DNA from: Leptobrachium leishanense
Lineage: Eukaryota; Chordata; Amphibia; Anura; Megophryidae
Assembly: GCA_009667805.1 (NCBI GenBank)
Contig: RXON01001540.1
Coordinates: forward strand, 62,001 to 126,000
Direction: 5' to 3'
Length of the DNA stretch: 64,000 bases
The position numbers and the translations under genes were made by a program. Position 1 is the stretch's first letter. Every line of letters begins with the position of its first letter. Positions 44,824 through 55,401 of the stretch are shown in pieces. The notes beneath the pieces were generated by a model. The model did not search any database and had not been told where the DNA came from. It saw only the letters and a list, made by a program, of their open reading frames with translations.

Positions 44824-46594
44824 TCAGGGGATTGATAGCTGCTGATCCAGGACTGATTCTTTTTCATAAAGGTCAGCCGGTCTACAGAGTCGGTGGACAG
44901 ACGCACTCTTTTGTCTGACAAAACCTCCAGCAGCACTGAACGTCCTTTCAGAAAGCACGCTAGATGAAGGACAACCTAGAAGCTGCATGGCATATTGGCT
45001 AAATTCTGGCCAGTGATCCAATCTCAACACCCAGTAAGCCAGTGGATCATCTTCTGGAAAGGTATCCAGGTCTGCCCTTGCCCCTAGGTAGTCCTGCACC
45101 ATATGGTGAAGACGCTGGCAATGGGTGCCTACATTTGACGTCCCTGGGCGTCGTGGACTAAAAAAAAAAAGCATCAGTCAAGCAGCCCCAGCCTTCACCA
45201 CTATTCCTCTGATCATCCGCAGCCTCAGAAGCACCTGTGTCATCGCTTGGTAAACTACCAGTGCCTGGAATGGTGTTACACAAGTGTCGCTTTAGAGCTA
45301 TCTCAAGTTTTTTCATCCTGTGCTCCCTCTGTGCATGCCACTGTGGTACAGCACATTCAGCAAATTCACGGAAGGGAGCAGAGTACACCAGCTAGACAGG
45401 CAGCAGCTGCAATTCGAGTAATTTTGCTAAGCTGGCATTTAGACGCTGTGCTTAGGGATAGTTGGGACTATATTTTTTATTACGCTGCAGCAGCTGGGGC
45501 AACATAATCTGACTGCGTAAATCTTCCGCTAATGGGATGCTGTCACATTGTGAGGAAGGACCTGGTACATCCATTACTGTAGCATCATCGCTGTCAGTGG
45601 AGGTTGTAGCAGGCAATGACATGGCAAGACATACAGTGGGGGTAGAGACAGATGAGGAGGAGGAGGAGGACCTACGCAAAGTTTTGCACCAACGGGATGC
45701 GTGGAAGGTGGTCATATGTCGCCTCATGCTCGTGGTACTCAAGCGTCCGATGTCTTTTCCACGCTTGAGCCTCATCTGACATAGATTACAAATAGCAACG
45801 GTGGGGTCTGCTGCACATTTCTTAAAGAACTCCCAGACAGCAGAGTTCCTGGATGTGTGCTTTGAGACAACAGCGCTCTGCACCTGAGCAGCTCTGACAT
45901 CTGATGCCTTGGACTGGCTAGTGCTACGGTTGGTCATAGAGGATATTGTGCCTTGTGTTTGTTGTGCCTCCTCCTCCTCACTTGACTCCTCTGTTCGATC
46001 AGGCACCCAGGTGGAGTCAGTGACCTCATCATCATTGTCATCACCCCCTATCTCCTCGTCACTGGAGCCAACTTGGCAGTATGCTGCAGCTGCTGGGGCA
46101 ACATGAGTGCCAGTTATTTGTGTGTCATCACTGTCACCCCCTTCCTCTAGGTTGATTATACTCCCTTCCTCAACCTCAGAGATTGAATCAGAGCACTGTA
46201 CTTGCTGCGCATCCTCAAGCAGCTTGTCACTGCCACTGTAGTCAAACAATTAAGCTGACTCCTCCATGTGTGATAGTGAGGCTACGGCAGGAGTAGCTGT
46301 GGACATGGAGACTGCATTAGATGTTTTGGCAGCTGAGGTGGACTGTAAAGCACTACAAGCCTGGCTGGCAGAGGACTCGGAGGAAGAGGATGGCCTGGTC
46401 AGCCAATCCACCAAATCCTTTGTATGTTGCTGCTGCTTAAGACGGCCAGCACCAGTTAGAAAGGACAAGCGTGCCCCTACAGAGGATGCACCACGTCCAC
46501 CACGACCAGAGGCACAGCCTTCCGACACAGAGGCTGCTTGCCCTCTTATCTGTGTCTGGAAGTGTCTGCCTGTCCTTTTTGGTCTTTCTGACAT
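44824..46594 (-). pseudogene. BED-finger hAT transposase, copy 2, deleted core
   Basis: From 46594: the MSERPKRTGR start, interrupted by a nonsense change at about 46250, then an acidic segment and BED finger (CNLC ... RRHMTTFH) to 45452. The next block (45388-45158) runs from FREFAECAVPQW directly into AQREHRMKKLE: about 1.3 kb including the catalytic core is missing, with a GCA microhomology at the join. The last block (45174-44824) is the dimerisation domain, SSSVLSERTFSAAGG, again out of frame at a T-rich tract. It is a non-autonomous derivative. Confidence 0.8.
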
Positions 46595-46679
46595 GGTGAG
46601 TGATATATATATTAAATATATACAGAACTCTGATTCAACTCTGGTAAAAAGATTGAAGATTTCCAGAACTGTGGTTTAA

Positions 46680-47290
46680 CTCAGTGAGACACCCTGATAG
46701 CTGGCAGCCAGTGACAAGACACATATTACGATTCCCAGAAACCTCCTATAAGTCAGTGAGACCCCCTGATGGGTGCCAGTGACAAGACACAAATTACAAT
46801 TCGCAGAAATCTGCTAGAAGTATGTGGGACCCCCTGATATCTGGCAGTGAGAAGACACAAATTACAAGTCCCAGAAACCTCCTATAAATCAGTGAGACCC
46901 CCTGATGGGTGGCAGTGACAAGACACAGATTAGAACAATTCCCAGATATTTTGTATAAATGACTGACCCCCCAAAATTCTGGGCGGCAGTGACAAGACAC
47001 AGATTACCTCAATTCCCAAATATTTTGTAGAAATTACTGACCCCCAAAATACTGGGTGGCAGTGATTGAGAACACATATATTACCTCAATTCCCAAATAT
47101 TTTGTAGTAATTACTGACCCCAAAATAGTTGCTGGTGGCAGTGACAGGACACAGATTACCTCAATTCCCAAATATTTTGTAGAAATTACTGACCCCCCCA
47201 AAATACTGGGTGGCAGTCAGAACACACAGATTAGAACAATTCCCAGATATTTTCTAGAAATGAGACCACCCTAGTAGCTGGTGGCAGAGA
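46680..47290. repeat. Subterminal 66-78-bp tandem repeats of hAT copy 2
   Basis: About nine units, each with GTGAGACCCCCTGAT or ACTGACCCCCCAAAAT, GGTGGCAGTGACAAGACACA and AATTCCCAGATATTT. The other hAT copies have only about three units each (22190-22440, 53160-53350). Confidence 0.8.
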
Positions 47291-47662
47291 ACACACACTA
47301 ACACAAGAACAATCTCCTCTCAAATCTCCTCTCAAATGCGTGCTGAAGTGCTGTGTGAAGCCTTATATAGTGTGTTGCGGGATTTAGCTCTGTGAGCCCA
47401 TGATTGGGCAAAATTTGCCCAATCAGGACTCTGAGCCGTGATTGGCATAGTCTTGAACCTGTCTTGCACCTGACCTGTGTTCAGGTGCAAGGCTGTAGCC
47501 AATTACAAGCTTCAGGCCAGTGGAAAAGTGCATTGTGGTCCATTGTGGTGCATTGTGGGCGAACATGCGATGAACATGCGTAAATGTTCGTAGTTCGCGA
47601 CCATGCAAACATGCGATGTTCGAATCGAACTCCGAACTGAACAGCTCATCCCTACTTTCTAT

Positions 47663-48253
47663 CACTGGCTGCCTTCATGTTCATCACTCACAGCCAGACA
47701 CCTATCGCCTTCTATCAACTTTTACAAAAACATTCACTTTTCAAAACCTTGACAAACCTTAACTGCAAATAAAACGAAGCATCAACCCCCTCCTCCTCTC
47801 TTTCTCAGAGCGGTAGGGGTATGGGGAAGTTAATGCAGCTAATCTTGGTAGGACCACAATACCCCCCCTTTGGAAAAAGAGATACCAAAGGAATCTTTTT
47901 AAATCATTAGATTTCTGAAGAGATCAGCCGGGGGATTGTATACACAAATATGCCCGCTATTAATTGCTTGATCTAGTGGATTTTCTCTTTTTTGTCCTGT
48001 AAAAGAAGGTCATGTGCTGTCCTAGCACAAGGACTATTCCTATTCCTGACCTGGCCTCAGTTTCTTTTTTTTTTTTGGTTTTTGGACTCTTCATGACCAG
48101 TACTGACTTGTGCTACCCTAACACAAAGTCCAACAGAATAAGCGAAAATTATATAGAGGGGCAGTAATGTGTGTTTCTTGGCTTATGTTTCAGATGACAA
48201 GTTCCATAGCGCTGCAGAATGGGAGAGACAGAATAACAGACACACAAACACAC
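47663..48253. other. ERV-like body fragment, no recognised feature
   Basis: Between hAT copies 2 and 3. No ORF that I can assign. Confidence 0.35.
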
Positions 48254-48896
48254 TAGGGATGAGCCGAACACCCCCGTGTTCGGTTCCCATTAGAACTCGA
48301 ACAATTTCAAAAGTTTGAGTTCGAACTCGAAGTAACAATAGGTTTGGCCTTTAGTGTCGGCAACAGTGCCGTCACACCGTAACCCCTCTGTGGTATTGTG
48401 GAAGAGTGCAGGGTTGGACCCTGTGGTCCAACATTAAAATGATATGAATCTGGTAATATAGGCGTCAGTGGCAGTGCACCCAAATATTGTGCCTTTGGTG
48501 GCAGCCAGTGTCTTTACACCGTAAGTAACCCCTCTGTGGTATTGTGGAAGAGTACAGTGGTGGAGGTTTTGGGAATGCAGAAGAGATCCCCGATCTATTC
48601 AGTTATGTCAGCATCAGGCGATTGATAGCTGCTGATCCAGGACTGATTCATTTTTATAAATGTCAGCCGGTCTACGGAGTCGGTGGACAGACGAACTCTG
48701 TTGTCTGTGACAAAACCTCCAGCGGCACTGAATGTACTTTCAGAAAGCACACTGGATGAAGGGCACCCTAGTAGCTGCATAGCATATTGGCTAAGTTCTG
48801 GCCAATGATCCAATCTGAACACCCAGTAAGCCAGTGGATCATCTGCTGTAAAGGTATCAAGGTCTGCTCTTGCCCTAGGTAGTCCTGCACCATATG

Positions 48897-49693
48897 AAAT
48901 TATAGATAGAACCTTTGTAGTGCATCAAAAATAGATTTAAAGGTAGACTTCAACAAAGAGGTATATCAAACATAAAGTGCTTCAGTCTTAAAGTGCTTCA
49001 ATCTTAAGGTGACAAATATTCAATCAATGTACACATATAAAAGTGCAATGTGCCATAGAACACAGTAAAGTGCAACAATATATAAAATTCCAGCAGTGCG
49101 ATGGGTATAAGAGAGTCTATAAAGTGCAACAGTGTCCGAATGTGCAAAATGTGCAAATTCAATGATATCCAGTATAACCGTATGAATACCAGTTGGAAAA
49201 ATTCCTTAAAATTTACTTCTCTTTATGTTCAAGAGATGCACAAATATAGTCCTCCTTTCTTGGTCTGTGTATCTCTTGCCGTCTCTCAATAGTGGAGAGG
49301 ATAGCCAGAAAGGAGAAAAAAGTGAGAGAAAGGAAAAAAAAAAAAAATTGGGAGGGGAGAGAAAAAATTAAGAAATAGTCGTGCAGAAAATCCCAATTAA
49401 ATATGGCAAATAAATCACTCGTACGAATATGGAAACTCACATTTATAAGAGCCCAAAAAATCCCTGGCTCTAGGTTTAGGAGCTTCCAGCCATTATAGAG
49501 GGTGGCGTATCCCTTCTTAAATCTTCAACTCTGGTTGCGATGGCTACAATAAGATAATAGACAGCGCTCCCATAGTATATAACCGTATTATGATAAAAAA
49601 GAGGTGATAATGTATTGAACTCACTAGATATGGAGCCTCTTCCACACAGGCTCACTCAATACAGTGTCAGGTACACTATGGTGGATACCCAGA
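48897..49693. mobile_element. Retro-insertion with 16-bp target duplication
   Basis: The direct repeat AGTCCTGCACCATATG (48881-48896 and 49694-49709) flanks 797 bp that is absent from the other hAT copies. The duplication length points to target-primed reverse transcription (LINE/SINE type). The interior has no ORF that I recognise and contains repeated AAAGTGCTTCA and AAAGTGCAA words. Confidence 0.7.
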
Positions 49694-50933
49694 AGTCCTG
49701 CACCATATGGTTAAGACGCTGGCAATGGGTGCCTACATTTGACGTCCCTGGGCGCCGTGGACTAATTTTTTTAAAAAAAATTAAAAAGGCATCAGTCAAG
49801 CGGCCCAGCCTTCACCGCTCTTCCTCTGATCATCCGCAGCCTCAGAAGCACCTGTGTCATCACTTGGTAACCTACCAGTGCCTGGAAAGGTATTACACAA
49901 GTGTCGCTTTAGAGCATCCTCAAGTTGTTTCATCCTGTCCTCCCTCTGTGTGGGCAGGATGAGCTCTGCAACTTTACCCATGTATTGTGGATCAAGAAGG
50001 CTTGCCAACCAGTAATGATCCCTCTCCTTGGTAGCACAAATCCTGGGGTCCTTTAGCATGCTTTGCATCATTAGGGAGCCCATACAGCGTAGGTTGGAGG
50101 TGGCATTAGCTTCCGAGTCTTCCTGGTCAATGAGGATGACCCCATCGTGCACTTCCTCCTCACAGCCACGTACTAGTCCTTGGGTTTCTGGGCACACAAA
50201 ACCCTCACTTGAGGAATCCCCACCTTCAATGCCTCCACTACTTAAATATTCCTCCTCCTCCTCATCCTCCTCGTGTCTGATCAGAGGACCCACAGGAATG
50301 CTGTCTGCGTAAAGACTGGGGCCTTGAGAGCTAGGGAAGGCCTCCTCTGCCTCCCGCTGTTCTGCCTCTTGTGCCACATCTATAATTCCCCAGAGTGTGC
50401 TCCAGCAGGAACAATAAAAGAATTGTGTCACTGATGCATGCACTGTCCCTGCTCACCATCCTCGTTGTCTCCTCAAATGGTGACAGTACAGTGCATGCAT
50501 CCTTGATAATCAGCCACTGCGGGGGGGGACAAGTTGACCGGAACCTGCCCTTGTGCCATACTCACACAGGTACTCGATGATGGCCCTCTGCTGCTTGTGC
50601 AGACGCTGCTGCATTGCTAATGTTGAGTTCCATCTGGTGGGCATGTCACAGATCAGACGGTTTGTGGGAAGGTTGAATTCTCTTTGAATTTCTGTGAGGC
50701 GAACACTTGCTGGGAATGACCGTCTGAAGTGGCTGCAAACTTTTCTGGCCTGGCTGAGAAGCTCTGCCAGCCCTGGGTACCTGGTTAGGAAACGCTGTAC
50801 CACCAGATTTAAAACGTGTGCTAGGCATGGTACATGCGTCAACTTACCCAGGCGTAGGGCGGAGAGAAGGTTGCTGCCATTATCACAGATGACCATTCCC
50901 AGCTGAAGCTGGCATGGTGTTAACCATCTCTGC

Positions 50934-51421
50934 TGTTAGATTTTAATTTCCTGTAAATATAATAAATATTTAGTCTTAAAAAGCCGGTTCTTTTAAATGG
51001 GCTGTGAAATTCCCTCCCTCCATTTTTGTTAGTGTCAATACTGAATAGACCGTTCTTCCTTCTATAGGATATGAGCTGTGGCCGATTTCCTGTTATGTTC
51101 AGTGCAGGAAAATGTGCGCAGAAGCGGGAAGATGGGAAAAGGGTCTCGTGAACCAAATATGGTAGTACTTTAACTGAGTGGCTAAACTTTGATGTTGTAA
51201 TGTATCTGTACACTGATTGGCTATAAATTCTGTGTATTTTAATAAATAGATCTGGCTTAACGAGGAAAGCCAGACTTCTGAGAAAGACCAATACAGTTTT
51301 GTGATTGATTCTTTTTGGGGGTCTCCGCCATGGCGTAGCGCAGCTCTTACTTTGGTTTTGATATATAAGAAGAAACTTGGAAAAGGTTTATGGTAATTAT
51401 AATGAATAATAGAATTTTTCA
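50934..51421. mobile_element. Solo LTR (488 bp) in hAT copy 3
   Basis: It starts TGTTAGATTTTAATTTCC and ends GAATTTTTCA, flanked by TCTGC on both sides (50929-50933, 51422-51426). The site is otherwise contiguous with the transposase of copy 1. A related segment in the other orientation, ATTATAATTACCATAAACCT, occurs near 61274. Confidence 0.8.
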
Positions 51422-53700
51422 TCTGCACCTGCCCCTGCAGAGCTGACAGAATTTCTGGCCCGGTGTGGCTCCTGTCCCCTAAAAAACCCAGCTCAAGCAC
51501 AGTATGGCATATTTTTGCTTCAGCCATTGCGTAGTCCCTGCCACGTGTCGTTTTAACTGCCTCTTCACCAGAGACAGAGAAGGAGAAGGAAGAGGTAGTA
51601 GAGGAGACAGACCTCATACAAACAGCTTTCTGGAGGTGTGGTGGATGAACAAGCTCCAGCACAGAGCCCCGTCTTGGATCCCTCCCAGCTGCAATCAGAG
51701 TTACCCAGTGTGCCGTGAAGGAAATGTAACGGCCCTGACCACGTGTCTAAAGTCATGTGCACTTTGCTGCTGACTGCCTTTCCCAATGACTCCATAACTT
51801 TGTGTTCCATGTGCTGGTATAGTGCTGGAATGGCCTTCTGTGAAAAGAAATGGCGTTTTGGAACCTGCTACTGTGGTACAGCACATTCAGCAAATTCACA
51901 GAAGGGAGCAGAGTCCACCAGCTGGAAAGGCAGCAGCTGCAATGCGAGTAATTTTGCTAAGCTGGCTTGGGGATGGTTGGGACTATATTTTTTCTTACGC
52001 TGCAGCAACTGGGGCAACGTAATCTGACTGCGTAAATCTTCAGCTGATGGGATGCTGTCACATTCTGAGGAAGGACCTGGTGCACCCATTACTGTAGCAT
52101 CATCCCTGTCAGTGGAGGTTGTAGGCAATGACATGGCAGGACATATAGTGGGGGTAGAGACAGATGAGGAGGACCTATGCAAAGTGTTGTGCCAACGGGA
52201 TACGTGGCAGGTGGTCATATGTCGCTTCAAGCACATGGTACCCAAGCGTGGGATGTCTTTCCCATGCTTAATCCTCATCAGACATAGATTACAAATAGCA
52301 ATGGTGTGGTCTGCTGCACATTTCTTAAAGAACTCCCAGACAGCAGAGTTCCTGGATGTGTGCTTTGAGACAACAGCGCTCTGCACCTGAGCAGCTGTGA
52401 CTTCTGATGCCTTGGACTGGCTATGGTTGGTCATAGAGGATGTTGTGCCTCGGGTTTGTTGTGCCTCCTCCTCCTCCTCCTCACTTGACTCCTCTGTTCG
52501 ATCAGGCACCCAGGTGGAGTCAGTGACCTCATCATCATTGTCATCCCCCACTATCTCCTCATCACTGGAGCCAACTTGGCAGTATGCTGCAGCTGCTGGG
52601 GCAGCATGAGTGCCAGTTATTTGTGTGTCACTGGCACCCCCTTCCTCTAGGTAGATTATACTCCCTTCCTCAACCTCAGTTTAAATCAGAGCACTGTAGT
52701 TGCTGCACATCCTCAAGCAGCATGTCACTGTCATTGTAGTCAAACAATCAGCTGACTCCTCTGTGTGTGCTAGTGATGCTATGGCAGGAGTAGCTATGGA
52801 CATGGAGGCTGATTTAGATGTTTTGGCAGCTGAGGTGGACTGTAAACCACTACAAGCCTGGCTGGTAGAGGACTCGGAGGATGAGGATGGCCTGGTTAGC
52901 CAATACTGCAAATCCTCTGTATGTTGCTGCTGCTTAACCGTGCCCCTGCAGAGGATGCACCACGTCCACGACAACCAGAGGCACAGCCTCCCAACAGAGG
53001 CTGCTTGCCCTCTTATCTGTGTCTGGGAGCGTCTGCCTGTCCTTTTTGGTCTTTCTGACATGGTGAGTGATATATAGATTAAAGATGTACAGAACTCTGA
53101 TTCAACTCTGTTATAAAAATTGGAGATATGCAGAACTCTGATTCAACTGTGTTATCTAGATTAAAGATTTCCAGAACTCTGGTATAACTCAGTGAGACAC
53201 CTTGATAGCTGGCAGCCAGTGACAAGACCCTGATTAAAATTCCCAGAAACCACCTATAAATCAGTGAGACCCCCTGATGGGTGGCAGTGACAAGACACAG
53301 ATTACAATTCCCAGATATCTGCTAGAAGTGAGACCCTACCAGTAGCTGCTGGCAGTGAGAACACACACTAACAGAACAATCTCCTCTCAAAAAACACGTG
53401 CTGGGGGCTGTGTGAAGCCTTATATAGTGTGCTGCGGGGCTTAGCTCTGTGAGCCCATGATTGGGCAAAATTTGCCCAAATCAGGACTCTGAGCCATGAT
53501 TGGCATAGTCTTGCACCTGACCTGTGGTCACGTGCAAGGCTGTAGCCAATTACAAGCTTCAGGCCAGTGGAAAAGTGCATTGTGGTCCATTGTGGGCGAA
53601 AATGCGGCGAACACGCAGAAATGTTCGGAGTTCGCGACTAGCCAAACGGCCGATGTTTGATGTGAACTCTGAACAGATCGAACCGAACAGCTCATCTCTA

Positions 53701-53704
53701 ACAC

Positions 53705-53742
<38 letters not shown>
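53701..53742. repeat. (CA)n microsatellite
   Basis: About 18 uninterrupted AC units directly after the right end of hAT copy 3. Confidence 0.95.
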
Positions 53743-53743
<1 letters not shown>

Positions 53744-54957
53744 GCTTCTGGTATAACTCATTCATACATCTAATGCAGGGCTTGACAAATCCCAGGCATC
53801 AGGTCGCAATGGCAACTATAATTTGCGCCTGGCACCTGGGCTCTAGGCAGCCCATATACTGTTGGCACTAGGAATTTGAAATGCCTGTGCTGATGCCCTG
53901 GACATGCAGTTCTGTACAGCATCTGTCCAGCAGATCTAGGGGTTTCGGCCACATGCTGTCAATTGCCCCACCCCAATTTTTCCCTGCACTTTCTGCTGCC
54001 TGTACATGCTCATGGGCGGGGCCAGCTTCTCCCACTGCTCCCCCCACAGGCATAACACAGGCAGAGGGACATAGTCATTCTCTGTTCCCTCCTAACCCCA
54101 ATAGTTATCCCTGTCCCCCAACAACTCCTCTCGCTGACCCCTAGCAGCTGCACCCTGCCAGGCCCAGTGATAGGAGTTGCTGGATCAGCGTGCCCACAAG
54201 AAGGGAGGGAGGGGCTGTGCTGCCTGCTTCTCTGCAGCCAGATGACACAGGGGTCATATTTGGAGCAGTGCATCTCTGTGCCTGTGTATCGCACATGATT
54301 GATAAAGGTGACATTGGAAAGAGCAGAGCCTGGCCTTTACAAAGATATCTAACATGACCATAACATTAAAATAAAAAATGTAATTTTTCTTTTTACACGG
54401 AGAAAGTGGCTCAGCATTAAAGGGGTTAACAGTCAGGCTATATATCACATTGTGTATTACTTTCATTTTCCCCTTGGTTTAGTTGTGTATATATAAAGGG
54501 TTAATGGGCAGGCTTCATTCTTTACAGTAAGTAACAATTGGGTACAGAACCCTGTGTGAGCGCACAACCTATTCCCAATATAGTTAGACGTGGAGCAAAT
54601 ATAGGAAAGCACACTTATCTTATTTTCACACTTTCTGGCCTATTGGCCAAACTCAATGTGACCTCATTCCTTACAGTGTATACATTAAGGTTTCCCTTGA
54701 CAAATGGCATTTTAGGGGTTAATGGAGAGGCTAGGTACCACACTGTGTTTTAATCACAATGTTTTCCCCTGGTTATAGTGTGGCACGTTAGGGGTTAATG
54801 GCAGTTACGCATTTAAAATGGTTAGTTTCTAAATCTGTATGGATGGCCACTATACCTACCTAAACCTCTGGGCTTACACACTATTTCACCCATGCAGGAA
54901 TAGAACCATATTTAGAAATATTTCCTGACACTTTCTTTGCAAAGAAAGGCATTTTTA
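53743..54957. other. ERV-like body region with possible old hAT fragment
   Basis: CAGGGCTTGACAAATCCCAG at about 53777 looks like a hAT terminus, but no partner end was found. The C-rich stretch up to about 54250 and the rest, with repeated AGGGGTTAATG words (54420-54800), give no coding call. Confidence 0.3.
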
Positions 54958-55122
54958 ATAGGACTCAGTGGCGTAGCGTGGGGGGGGGGCTGGGGGGTGG
55001 TGGACCCGGGCGCAGTTTTCTTAGGGGCGCATAATTTCAAAAGAAATTTGCACCCCTAAAAGTTCAGGCCTGGACTGACCCGCCGGGCCCTCGGGCGCTG
55101 CCCAAGGGCCCGCGGGTTGAGG

Positions 55123-55384
55123 GGGCCCAGATGCCGTGCAGCGGGAGTGCCCGGTCGGAGAGCCTGAACAGCGTGAAGGGGAGTGTTGAAGGGGAGGTGG
55201 CTGCGTGCGTGTGTGCGCAGGTCACGCGGTCCGGCCAGTCAGGTGGTACGGAGTCTATGTACCACCTGACTGGCCGGACCGCGTGACCTGCGCACGCATG
55301 CAGCCACCTGCCCTTCAACACTCCCCTTCACGCTGTTCAGGACCTCCGACCGGGCACTCCCGCTGCACGGCATCTGGGCCCCCA
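55123..55384. repeat. Long GC-rich palindrome in element D
   Basis: Arms of about 125 bp: GGCCCAGATGCCGTGCAGCG with its complement at the far side, GCAGGTCACGCGGTCCGGCC and GGCCGGACCGCGTGACCTGC near the centre. The loop is GTACGGAGTCTATGTAC at about 55246-55262. Very few mismatches. Confidence 0.9.
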
Positions 55385-55401
55385 ACCCCTGCTGGCATCC
55401 G

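Larger units (their letters stand above)
44032..47654 (-). mobile_element. BED-finger hAT transposon, copy 2 (internally deleted)
   Basis: The ends TAGGGATGAGCCAATCACCC and GAACTGAACAGCTCATCCCTA are flanked by the perfect 8-bp duplication CTTTCTAT (44024-44031, 47655-47662). It carries the transposase on the minus strand, lacking the middle third, and nine subterminal repeats (46680-47290) at its 5' side. Confidence 0.9.
48595..53061 (-). pseudogene. BED-finger hAT transposase, copy 3, heavily broken
   Basis: Pieces in order from 53061: N terminus with a small deletion; acidic region and BED finger (CNLCLMRIKHG ... HMTTCH) at 52551-51868; core pieces at 51810-51429; DNGSNLLSALR, CLAHVLNLVV and MPTRWNSTL at 50896-50510; post-core WLASLLDPQYMGK at 50443-49796; dimerisation domain SSSVLSESTFSAAGG at 48822-48595. 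It has multiple frameshifts and two insertions. The frame break at the C8 tract (about 50521-50528) is in the same register as that of copy 1. Confidence 0.75.
48254..53700 (-). mobile_element. BED-finger hAT transposon, copy 3, with two younger insertions
   Basis: The ends TAGGGATGAGCCGAACACCC and ACCGAACAGCTCATCTCTA lie in AC-rich flanks where a duplication cannot be read reliably. The transposase region (minus strand) is interrupted by a retro-insertion (48897-49693) and a solo LTR (50934-51421). Subterminal repeats lie at about 53160-53350. Confidence 0.8.
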
